From Unio delphinus (lineage: Eukaryota; Mollusca; Bivalvia; Unionida; Unionidae), in the NCBI GenBank assembly GCA_029339505.1, contig JAQISU010000193.1, positions 2,263,501 through 2,327,500 on the forward strand: 64,000 bases of DNA. Direction: 5' to 3'. The notes beneath the pieces are model-generated. The model was not told where the DNA came from. It worked only from the letters and a program-made list of their open reading frames with translations, and made no database searches. A program made the translations under genes and the position numbers. Positions 56,730-63,829 of this stretch are shown here, piece by piece (the stretch's first letter is position 1; every line of letters begins with the position of its first letter).

Positions 56730-57842
56730 ATGGAGAAGGTCTTAGCCAGCATTTATTACGATCCAGCTCACCCTGCAGGTTACGGAGGCATTCAGAAATT
56801 GTATCGTGCTGCCAAAACTCGCTTGAAAAAGCTCCGTTTACCTACAGTACAACGATGGTTACAAGAACAAGCGACGTACACTTTACACAAACCCATTCGA
56901 CGAAAATTTCACAGAAGTCGCACTCAAGTGGAAGGCATCGATCATCAATGGCAAGCCGATTTAGCCGATGTCTCTCATTTAGCCACTTACAATCGTGGCT
57001 ACAAATATTTGTTTTGTGTCATCGACGTCTTTTCTAAATTTGCCTGGGTCGTACCATTGACATCCAAATCGAGCGGAGAGTTAGTACGAGCTTTGCAACT
57101 GGTGTTGAAACAAAGTGGTCGTCACCCTCTTCGATGGCAAACCGACAAAGGCACCGAATTTCTAAACCAAGCTTTCCAACGAGAATTAAAAAAACGTGAC
57201 ATTCATTTTTTCACCACTGAAAATCCTGAAACCAAAGCCAGTATCGTGGAACGTTTTCAACGTACCTTGAAAGAACGCATGTGGAAATATTTTACGCATC
57301 AACACACTCTCAAGTACATCGACGTCTTACCACACTTAGTCCAAGCCTACAATCAATCTTACCATAGAAGCATTGGACGTGCCCCACAAGAGGTGACACC
57401 TGACAACGAAGTAACTGTTTTTGAGCGTCTGTTTGGTACGTCCCGAACGAGGGCTGTCCCCAAGAAAGGTGGAGAAGTGTTAACCCCGGGAGATTGGGTA
57501 CGCATTGGCAAAACCAAACGCACTTTCGACAAAGGTTACTTACCCAACTGGACCACCGAATTGTTTCGTGTTACTGAACGAGTGCGTGACCGTCATCCTA
57601 CTGTCTATAAATTGGAAGACATGAACGGAGAAGTATTAAAAGGAACGTTTTACTTGCCTGAGTTACAACGTGTCACCAAAAAAGAAGACGACGTGTACGA
57701 CATTGAAAGCATTCTCGAACGAAGAACACGTAAAGTAGGAAAACGACGTGTCAAAGAAGTCAAAGTACGTTGGAAAGGATATCCTCCTAGTTTTGATTCT
57801 TGGATTGACGCTGCCCAAGTCATCGACTATAAAAAGAAGTGA
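56730..57842 (+). CDS. Retroviral-type integrase with C-terminal chromodomain
   Basis: A 370-residue enzyme that joins the element ends to host DNA. The N-terminal helical region (about 1-65) is followed by the DDE core: HQWQADLAD (D77), QTDKGTEF (D139) and SIVERFQRTL (E174). An SH3-like basic region (GDWVRIGKTKRTFDKGYLP) follows, and at residues about 322-367 a chromodomain (VYDIESILERR, VRWKGYPPSFDSW), which binds methylated histone tails and can steer insertion to heterochromatin. Intact. It begins 8 bases after the preceding stop with no TATA, so it may share a transcript. The integrase of elements A and B has no chromodomain. Confidence 0.95.
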   Translation: MEKVLASIYYDPAHPAGYGGIQKLYRAAKTRLKKLRLPTVQRWLQEQATYTLHKPIRRKFHRSRTQVEGIDHQWQADLADVSHLATYNRGYKYLFCVIDVFSKFAWVVPLTSKSSGELVRALQLVLKQSGRHPLRWQTDKGTEFLNQAFQRELKKRDIHFFTTENPETKASIVERFQRTLKERMWKYFTHQHTLKYIDVLPHLVQAYNQSYHRSIGRAPQEVTPDNEVTVFERLFGTSRTRAVPKKGGEVLTPGDWVRIGKTKRTFDKGYLPNWTTELFRVTERVRDRHPTVYKLEDMNGEVLKGTFYLPELQRVTKKEDDVYDIESILERRTRKVGKRRVKEVKVRWKGYPPSFDSWIDAAQVIDYKKK

Positions 57843-57847
57843 CCATC

Positions 57848-58267
57848 ATGCCCTTCAATGCAGCTTCAGCATCCACAGTGACTACTCCTTCACCCACGTC
57901 ATCTCTGCAAGATTTACAAAAGCAACCCTTGTGGGTGTGGTGTGGAGAACGTGTCCCTAAAACCCAAATCGTCTTTTTCTGTCAAATCTTTGTGGTGTAT
58001 TGTGTGATCGGTGCAGCCATTGCTAATTTGAGTTTGCAACAAGGAGACAAACAGTTGTGGACTATTTTACTCAGCAGTTGCATCGGGTATCTTCTTCCTA
58101 ATCCTTCCCTGAAATACTCTTACAACAGGAACAACAGTAACAATATTGGGAGTCTTGCGTCCAACGTTAGTCCTTCTCCTGACAGTCACCCTTCCAATCA
58201 CAATCCTCTTTTAGACACTCCTTTAACCTTGAGTGACTCCTCGGACAGAACAACATTGGAATTATGA
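57848..58267 (+). CDS. Conserved small two-helix membrane protein
   Basis: A 139-residue protein from ATG 57848 (MPFNAASAST). A WVWCGERVPKTQIVFF motif leads into the first membrane helix (QIFVVYCVIGAAIANL), a short polar loop, then a second helix (LWTILLSSCIGYLLP). The C-terminal 50 residues are polar and Asn/Ser-rich. The 'VPKTQ-TM-LWTxLLSSxxGYLLP' plan is shared by a small protein found next to integrase and penton in many adintoviruses. The function is not known. A TATAAAAAG box lies at 57828. It overlaps the penton start by ATGA. Confidence 0.75.
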   Translation: MPFNAASASTVTTPSPTSSLQDLQKQPLWVWCGERVPKTQIVFFCQIFVVYCVIGAAIANLSLQQGDKQLWTILLSSCIGYLLPNPSLKYSYNRNNSNNIGSLASNVSPSPDSHPSNHNPLLDTPLTLSDSSDRTTLEL

Positions 58268-59190
58268 ACCACACTATGAACCAATTTTACTTAACGTTAC
58301 CTAGTGACAGTTCCATGGAGGTGTTTCCTAAGAATACGTTGTGTTGTTACACGGCTAAATTACCTCAAGCCATGCATTTGGATCAAGATGCTCATTGGGA
58401 AGTGGCTTTAGTGGAAATGATACACCCGACACAAATCAAAAACATCATCGAAAATCAAAACACTTTTTCAGTAGACGTGTTTGACGAGCAATTGCAAGAT
58501 GAGTTAAACAAACGAGGCATCACTGTCGGAAAGAAATCAGATGACCCCAAAATTAAATCCACTCATGTGATCAGCATTCCTCCAGGCTACTATTTTAGTA
58601 GTCAACATTTAGTGACTACACTTGCTGCCAGGTTTAATGCTGTGTTTGGTAAAGCCATGGATAAACTACCCATCAGTAAAAGTGTTACCTTTGAGTACTA
58701 TCCAGTATCTCGTCGTCTCATGATCAAATTTCCAGAGAATGAAATGATAGGCATTAAGTTTTGTCCTGAATTGTTTGATATTTTGGGTGGAGACGTCGAG
58801 ATGCTCAAGAACAAAAAGCAAATACCAACCATAACCACTAACGTGGAATTTTCAAGATATTTTCGATCCCCTGTAGAAATGAACCAAGGACTCAACTTGA
58901 TGTTTGTGTACTCCGATGTGGTGGAGTACAACGTGGTAGGACACACCTCTGTACCGTTACTACGTGTCATTCCTTTCAAAGTGGATTCTACCGTCGCTGC
59001 TAAAGAGGATGGTGGAAATACCTATCACGTTCACCGCGAATTTGTACATCCTCATTATTTGCCTGTCAGTAAGTCGTATTTCGACAGTGTCAACATTACT
59101 ATAAAAGGAGAACTAGGACAAAATATTCCATTTACCAAAGGGAAAGTCACAGTGAAACTCCATTTTCAAAAACGATTCTCCAACAACTGA
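58264..59190 (+). CDS. Penton protein (minor capsid, jelly-roll)
   Basis: A 308-residue protein that forms the fivefold vertices. The start NQFYLTLPSDSSMEVFPKN and the following LPQAMHLDQDAHWEVALVEM are typical for adintovirus/Polinton pentons. IPPGYYFSSQHLVTTLAARF and the C-terminal YFDSVNITIKGELG with VTVKLHFQKRF complete the jelly-roll pattern. The length is usual. ATG 58264 overlaps the previous stop; the Met at 58276 is an alternative. Intact and placed just before the pVI-like and major capsid genes, as in relatives. Confidence 0.88.
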   Translation: MNHTMNQFYLTLPSDSSMEVFPKNTLCCYTAKLPQAMHLDQDAHWEVALVEMIHPTQIKNIIENQNTFSVDVFDEQLQDELNKRGITVGKKSDDPKIKSTHVISIPPGYYFSSQHLVTTLAARFNAVFGKAMDKLPISKSVTFEYYPVSRRLMIKFPENEMIGIKFCPELFDILGGDVEMLKNKKQIPTITTNVEFSRYFRSPVEMNQGLNLMFVYSDVVEYNVVGHTSVPLLRVIPFKVDSTVAAKEDGGNTYHVHREFVHPHYLPVSKSYFDSVNITIKGELGQNIPFTKGKVTVKLHFQKRFSNN

Positions 59191-59197
59191 AAAAGTG

Positions 59198-59638
59198 ATG
59201 TATCCTGTGTACCAAGGAGTCACTCGACAACGAGGACATGGTTTAGGAGATATGTTTAAATCCGCCTTTCGTTCTGTGGTCCCTGTTTTAAAACCGATGG
59301 TGACACGAGGATTGCACGCCTTAAAAGATGCCGCATTGACTCACGGCAAAGATTTTCTTCAAAATGTTCTCATTGACAAACAAAACCCTAAAGAAGCTTT
59401 TTTGAGAGCAGGCAAAAATGTCTTGCTTCAAACGGGTAAAGAGATTTTGGGTCGACGAGAAAGTCCTATAAATGCTCTGAACGGTACCGAGTCTGGCATT
59501 TCTGCTTCCCTGACGACACAGCAAGGACAAGGTAGAAAGCGACGACGAAGGCACCCTTTCAAAAGTCTCCGTACCTCTAAAGTGAGAAAGACGAAGAAAA
59601 AAAGAACCTCTCGAGACTTAGACATTTTTGATTATTAA
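59198..59638 (+). CDS. pVI-like amphipathic minor virion protein
   Basis: A 146-residue protein from ATG 59198 (MYPVYQGVTRQRGHG). Residues about 15-45 form an amphipathic helix (GDMFKSAFRSVVPVLKP). A KEAFLRAGKNVLLQTGKEIL segment and a very basic C-terminus (GRKRRRRHPFKS) follow. The plan matches the small conserved protein between penton and hexon in adintoviruses, compared with adenovirus pVI, which lyses endosomes and links capsid and core. The functional transfer is inference from position and helix pattern. Confidence 0.72.
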   Translation: MYPVYQGVTRQRGHGLGDMFKSAFRSVVPVLKPMVTRGLHALKDAALTHGKDFLQNVLIDKQNPKEAFLRAGKNVLLQTGKEILGRRESPINALNGTESGISASLTTQQGQGRKRRRRHPFKSLRTSKVRKTKKKRTSRDLDIFDY

Positions 59639-59665
59639 AAGTGAAGAAAAAAACATAAAGAAAAA

Positions 59666-60997
59666 ATGATGCACCAAGAATCTTGTGCCTGTTCCAAGTC
59701 GGAACTAGATCTCTTTGCCATGCCACCCACCATGACGACCATGCAAGAAGCCCAATGGGTTGAATTTCATCCCGTCTCCTCTTTGACGGATTCAGCTCCC
59801 ATCGAGTTTGAAATCAAAGGACAACCCGAAGATTACATCGATCTCAACAACAGTTACTTGTATTTGAAACTGAAAGTCACCAAAACGGACGGCTCCGCTC
59901 TAGCAGCCGATACCAAATCAGCTCCCGTCAACAATTTCATGCATTCCTTGTTCAGCGAAGTGGATTTGTACATGAATAACAAACTGGTCAGCAGTAGCAT
60001 GGATACTTACCCTTACCGAGCGTACCTCGAAAATCTCTTGACGTACGGAAAAGAAGCCAAGAACACTCATTTAGATGCTTGCGTGGTATGGAAACCTGAC
60101 ACCGCAGATAAGTTTAACATCACAATCACAGAAGCAAAAGACGGCAATGTGGGTTTTGTCGAGCGTCGACAGAAAATTCTTGGACGTAGTTTAGAACTGT
60201 GCGATCGTTTGCATTTGGACATGTGGTTTCAAGAGAAGTATTTGCTGAACGGAGTGGATATTCGCTTGAGACTAAATCGTAGCAGTGCTGCTTTCCATTT
60301 CATAGCTGATGAACCTCCTGAAGCTGAACAGAAGACTACCCACCACTGTAAAACCAAGATCGAAGAAGCCAGATTATACGTGCGTCGTGTGGAAGTGTTA
60401 CCTAAAGTGGGAAATGATATCAGTCACACTTTGAGCAGAACGACAGCCAAGTATCCGATACGACGCGTGGAAGTCAAAACGTTCACCATTGCCACTGGAC
60501 TCCAATCTAAGATCGAAGATCATCTGTTCCAAGGACAGTTACCCAAACGTTTATTCATTGGTATCGTCAGCAATGCAGCCTTCAACGGTGCCTACACTCA
60601 AAATCCTTTCGAGTTTAAGCACTACAATGTATCCAAAATCGAAGTCAGTCGCGATGGCAAAACTTTGTGTACCAGACCCTTCGAACCCAAGTTTGCTGCG
60701 AAGAATTACTTGAGGTCGTACTTGTCACTGTACGAAGCCACAGGACAGTTAGGAACCAATACCAGTCACGGTATTTCCTACGAAGATTATGCAGGAGGTT
60801 ACGCGTTGTGGGCTTTTGATTTCACTCCAGACCAAGGCAGCGACGAGGGACATTTCCACCCTATAAAATCGGGGCAGATACGTGTGGAACTTCAGTTTGC
60901 AGGACATCTTACCGAAACGGTGAATGTCATTCTGTATGCTGAATTCGATAATACCATAGAAATCAACAGTTTGAGAGAAGTCATTCTAGACTATTAG
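59666..60997 (+). CDS. Major capsid protein (hexon, double jelly-roll)
   Basis: A 443-residue protein that builds the capsid shell. Typical landmarks are KSELDLFAMPPTMTT near the start, WVEFHPVSSLTDSAPIEFEI, EDYIDLNNSYLYLKLKV, NNFMHSLFSEVDLYMNNKLV and TYPYRAYLENLLTYGKEAK. The second half has the second jelly-roll (FTIATGLQSKIEDHLFQGQL, PFEFKHYNVSKIEVSRDG, then GQIRVELQFAGHL). This is the protein family often listed in animal genomes as 'F54H12.2-like'. Complete and of usual size. ATG 59666 is followed at once by a second ATG. Confidence 0.94.
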   Translation: MMHQESCACSKSELDLFAMPPTMTTMQEAQWVEFHPVSSLTDSAPIEFEIKGQPEDYIDLNNSYLYLKLKVTKTDGSALAADTKSAPVNNFMHSLFSEVDLYMNNKLVSSSMDTYPYRAYLENLLTYGKEAKNTHLDACVVWKPDTADKFNITITEAKDGNVGFVERRQKILGRSLELCDRLHLDMWFQEKYLLNGVDIRLRLNRSSAAFHFIADEPPEAEQKTTHHCKTKIEEARLYVRRVEVLPKVGNDISHTLSRTTAKYPIRRVEVKTFTIATGLQSKIEDHLFQGQLPKRLFIGIVSNAAFNGAYTQNPFEFKHYNVSKIEVSRDGKTLCTRPFEPKFAAKNYLRSYLSLYEATGQLGTNTSHGISYEDYAGGYALWAFDFTPDQGSDEGHFHPIKSGQIRVELQFAGHLTETVNVILYAEFDNTIEINSLREVILDY

Positions 60998-61002
60998 ACA
61001 TT

Positions 61003-61500
61003 ATGGAAGACCCTTGTCCTTCTTTGAATAGTGGAGAATCCATGGAATGGGAGGTTACAGAAAAAGCAGTTCCCGAAGACCAAAAAGAAGAAGTAGTGAT
61101 CATGCAATCCAGATGGCCAGAACAGGAACAACAATTAGTGGCTTGTTTTGCACAACACTTGGAAGATAAAATGAGGGACATGATTAAAAAAGATTGTTAT
61201 GGATGTCAAATCGATCATCCCAGTCAAATTCAACACGATAAATGTATGATGATGAGTCAAGAAGAAAAATTGGATGATTATCTGAACGAAGCATGGAGTC
61301 TCATCTCCGAAGAAGACGTGTTACTTCAGTGGTATAAAGGCTTACGTGATCATTCCTCTCCTCCATTGTTTGCTCGAGAAATCGATCGCATCGAAGCTCT
61401 CTTAGCCCAGAGTAAAGAGACGAAGCAAACCATCAGTTACTTGTCAGACCGTTTCAAACAAAAAGTCTGGATTGAATTGATGACTTATCATCACCTGTGA
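61003..61500 (+). CDS. Acidic protein of unknown function between hexon and protease
   Basis: A 165-residue protein starting 5 bases after the hexon stop (MEDPCPSLNSGESMEWEV). Predicted mainly helical, acidic, with a CYGCQIDHPSQIQHDKCM motif whose Cys/His spacing resembles a small zinc site. Relatives often have a short gene at this place. No known function. The tight spacing to hexon suggests one transcription unit. Confidence 0.65.
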   Translation: MEDPCPSLNSGESMEWEVTEKAVPEDQKEEVVIMQSRWPEQEQQLVACFAQHLEDKMRDMIKKDCYGCQIDHPSQIQHDKCMMMSQEEKLDDYLNEAWSLISEEDVLLQWYKGLRDHSSPPLFAREIDRIEALLAQSKETKQTISYLSDRFKQKVWIELMTYHHL

Positions 61501-61536
61501 AAAAAAGGGAAAAAAAACAAGGCTACACAACAAAAA

Positions 61537-62094
61537 ATGGATACTTGGGAACTTTATTATCTTTTGAACCGTAGTTCGTACACTGCTTCTTGGAATCCTG
61601 TGGTGTGTGCTAAAGATGAACTACCTCATCGCAAACCTCAAGAGAATCAAGCTTATGTCATCAACACAGATGACAGTCATCTTCCAGGAACTCACTGGGT
61701 AGCAGTCTACTTTCCTCAAGAGGGTTGTGCGGAGTATTTTGATTCGTATGGATTGCCTCCTTTCGAAGATGATATCATTGACTTTATGAGAAGAAATGCC
61801 CAGACGACACGATTCAATAATGTGAAATTACAAAGCACAGATTCTATGGTGTGTGGACAATATTGTGTCTATTATCTGCATCATCGCAGTCTTGGATATT
61901 CTTTAGAACATTTAGTGACTTATTTTGATCGTCATTCGTCTCGAAACGATGACAAAGTAGATCGATGGTTTTGTGACCATTATGGCTATCTGTTGTCTTT
62001 AGCTAGGAAGCGTAGTGTACATCAATCGCCCAATGACTTCCAACAGTGGAAATCTCAATTTAATTCACAGCGTTGTCAACCATGTCAAAGATAA
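61537..62094 (+). CDS. Adenain-like cysteine protease (maturation protease)
   Basis: A 185-residue enzyme of the adenovirus protease/Ulp1 (C5/C48) class that trims capsid and core proteins in new particles. The triad is visible: His53 in GTHWVAVYF, Asp69 in EYFDSYG, Cys106 in MVCGQYC, with Gln99 for the oxyanion hole (LQSTDS). Size and residue order match adenain (His54, Glu/Asp71, Gln115, Cys122 in adenovirus). It is the last gene of the conserved core block; an AT-rich repeat with a poly(A) signal follows. Confidence 0.94.
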   Translation: MDTWELYYLLNRSSYTASWNPVVCAKDELPHRKPQENQAYVINTDDSHLPGTHWVAVYFPQEGCAEYFDSYGLPPFEDDIIDFMRRNAQTTRFNNVKLQSTDSMVCGQYCVYYLHHRSLGYSLEHLVTYFDRHSSRNDDKVDRWFCDHYGYLLSLARKRSVHQSPNDFQQWKSQFNSQRCQPCQR

Positions 62095-62106
62095 TGTATT
62101 CGTGTT

Positions 62107-62222
62107 ATGGAAGAAAAAAAATGTTTGTTATTTGAAAAAATATTTGTTATTTGAAAATAATGTTTGTTAGTTGAAAAAATTGTGTTTGTTATTTGAAATA
62201 ATGTTTGTTATTTGAATAAAAA
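62107..62222. repeat. 21-bp tandem repeats and poly(A) signal after the protease gene
   Basis: About six imperfect copies of TGTTTGTTATTTGAAAAAAT, ending in AATAAA at 62215-62220. It probably ends the late transcripts and separates them from the right-end cassettes. Confidence 0.8.
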
Positions 62223-62349
62223 TGTTGTGTTTTCAAAACCAATGCGTCTGTCGTTTGTTTTACATTTGTATTCATATAAATGCTCTTTGACTTTTCTTTC
62301 TATCCCTCACATCAAACTATCCCAACGTTTCAAAACCCTAAACCGCAGA

Positions 62350-62390
62350 GGGGTGTTTTCCATCACGTCCGCGCTTGAACCATATAAAAC
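62350..62390 (+). promoter_or_regulatory. Upstream element plus TATA, right cassette 1
   Basis: GGGGTGTTTTCCATCACGTC then CGCG (62350-62373), followed by ATATAAAAC (62382-62390), 53 bases before ATG 62443. The same element recurs at 63050 and 63119. Confidence 0.75.
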
Positions 62391-62442
62391 AGGGGTAGTC
62401 TCCAGTCTGGCCATCCATTGTTTGACTCATCCTCCTACGAAG

Positions 62443-62805
62443 ATGTGCTCAAGACTAGCTAAGCTGAACGAAGCTTACGTCACTCTGCATCGTATCAGAC
62501 ACAATCTGATGCCAAAGCCTGAAGAGATTGAGAATGTGAGAATGCTACAAGAAACGGAAGACCTTATAGAAGAACTCTTCAGAGAGGAAATTCAAAAAGA
62601 GAAAGAAGAATGGACTGAGAAGTATCGACTTCAAAAGCAGCAGAGAGAGCAGAGAGAACAGCAGCAGCAGCAACAGCAACAACAGCAGCAGGAACCAGAC
62701 AGAAGTTTTGTTGACTGTCGTGTGGACACGAAAGAGTTCTCTTTCTCTTTCCGAAGAAGCAGACCCTATCGTGTAGCCAAACGAGGACGCAATCTTAGAC
62801 GATAA
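62443..62805 (+). CDS. Coiled-coil poly-Gln accessory protein, right cassette 1
   Basis: A 120-residue protein from ATG 62443 (MCSRLAKLNEAYVTLHR), the first ATG after the TATA. A charged coiled coil (residues about 25-75: EEIENVRMLQETEDLIEEL, then EIQKEKEEW) runs into a pure Gln tract, and the C-terminus is basic (SRPYRVAKRGRNLRR). It is similar in start, coiled coil and flanking control DNA to the 63206-63682 gene, hence a tandem paralogue. It is followed after 34 bases by a histone-type stem-loop. The function is unknown; a nuclear regulator is possible. Confidence 0.7.
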   Translation: MCSRLAKLNEAYVTLHRIRHNLMPKPEEIENVRMLQETEDLIEELFREEIQKEKEEWTEKYRLQKQQREQREQQQQQQQQQQQEPDRSFVDCRVDTKEFSFSFRRSRPYRVAKRGRNLRR

Positions 62806-62839
62806 AAGATTGCCATCCTTCCTCGTACAAACAAAAAAC

Positions 62840-62876
62840 AGCCCTTTTCAGGGCTACCCAATATTCTCGAAAAGAA
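62840..62876 (+). terminator. Histone-type mRNA 3' stem-loop with downstream element
   Basis: AGCCCT-TTTC-AGGGCT (62840-62855), a perfect 6-bp stem with UUUC loop; the outer pair is A-U instead of the usual G-C. ACCCA follows, as in many histone mRNAs, and CTCGAAAAGA comes 11 bases later (62867-62876). Confidence 0.75.
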
Positions 62877-63038
62877 TTAATCATTCAATTTGCTTATGGT
62901 ATGTGAGGAAGTTAGAAAAAAAATTAGAAGTGAGTCTATAATCACTGTCTCTTTTTACTTTTGTTTTGAAGTGCGTCTATAAGCACAACGTATTTTTTTC
63001 AAAATAACTTGTTCAATTTATAATTAATAGGAGTCAAG

Positions 63039-63073
63039 TATAAAAGTGAGGGGTGTTTTCCATCACGTCCGCG
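63039..63073 (+). promoter_or_regulatory. Orphan TATA and upstream element
   Basis: TATAAAAG at 63039-63046, then the GGGGTGTTTTCCATCACGTC element at 63050-63073 without a gene of its own. It looks like the leftover of a third, deleted cassette. Confidence 0.55.
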
Positions 63074-63118
63074 TGTTTTTTGGTAATGATAGGGATACTG
63101 TAAGATTTTTGGATCTAG

Positions 63119-63160
63119 GGGGTGTTTTCCATCACGTACGCGCTTGAACTATATATAAAG
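63119..63160 (+). promoter_or_regulatory. Upstream element plus TATA, right cassette 2
   Basis: GGGGTGTTTTCCATCACGTA then CGCG (63119-63142), and ATATATAAAG (63151-63160), 46 bases before ATG 63206. Confidence 0.75.
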
Positions 63161-63205
63161 AATCACTCTTCAGTCTGGCTACCCATCGTTGGCGCATCAA
63201 AGAAG

Positions 63206-63682
63206 ATGAGCAGAGTTCAAAAGTTAAGAGAGCTTCAAATGCATCTGGAGAATGCTAGACGTCTCCTGGACGAGCTGGCAATGGAGGCCGAAGAAGAAGA
63301 GACCAGAATTAAAGAAGAGGAGGAGAGGAAAAAGAAAGAAGAGGAGAAGGAAATGAAAAGGTCAATTTTGCCTCACCCCATGATGAGGCAAACTAGTCAA
63401 GTTAAACCTATGGTGAGGACACCTTCACCAGAACCAGTTCGTCCACTACAGGCACAGCCCCCACCGCAACAACCACAGTCTCAGCCGCAACAACCACAAT
63501 CTCATCCACGGTTGCGGAATAGAGGAAGAAATGAAGAGACTTTCACTATCCCACAAAGTGAAGACTGGGATAGTGAAGCCACTCATTCTCCCTCTGCGCT
63601 CCCAATCACAAGAGTGAATTGGGAGAATGATTGGAGTAGGAGATGTGTGTGGGGGGCTAGACCTGGGAGATGCCAGCATTAA
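63206..63682 (+). CDS. Coiled-coil accessory protein, right cassette 2
   Basis: A 158-residue protein from ATG 63206 (MSRVQKLRELQMHLENAR). A strongly charged coiled coil (residues about 5-60, rich in Glu, Lys and Arg) is followed by a Pro/Gln-rich linker (QAQPPPQQPQSQPQQPQS) and a Trp-containing tail (NWENDWSRR). It is paralogous with cassette 1 by position of the start, coiled coil and control sequences, though the tails differ. A histone-type stem-loop follows 27 bases after the stop. Function unknown. Confidence 0.7.
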   Translation: MSRVQKLRELQMHLENARRLLDELAMEAEEEETRIKEEEERKKKEEEKEMKRSILPHPMMRQTSQVKPMVRTPSPEPVRPLQAQPPPQQPQSQPQQPQSHPRLRNRGRNEETFTIPQSEDWDSEATHSPSALPITRVNWENDWSRRCVWGARPGRCQH

Positions 63683-63709
63683 CCAGGTGCATTTTGAAGT
63701 TTAAAAAAC

Positions 63710-63746
63710 AGCCCTTCTCAGGGCTACCCAAATGTCTAGAAAAGAA
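63710..63746 (+). terminator. Histone-type mRNA 3' stem-loop with downstream element
   Basis: AGCCCT-TCTC-AGGGCT (63710-63725), then ACCCA and, 11 bases on, CTAGAAAAGAAA (63735-63746). The loop is UCUC instead of UUUC. The sequence after AAAAGAAA continues ATACTATGTCAATTGCC, identical to the end at 46170. Confidence 0.75.
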
Positions 63747-63829
63747 ATACTATGTCAATTGCCAATGGGTGTGAGAGAGGAGTAGTGTGATTATAAACAC
63801 TGACTCTATTTAGATAGTATATCGTGTGA

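Noticed and set aside
62212..62442. N-terminal extension of right cassette 1 protein
   Set aside because: The extension spans the poly(A) signal of the upstream gene, the shared upstream element and the TATA box; ATG 62443 is used instead.
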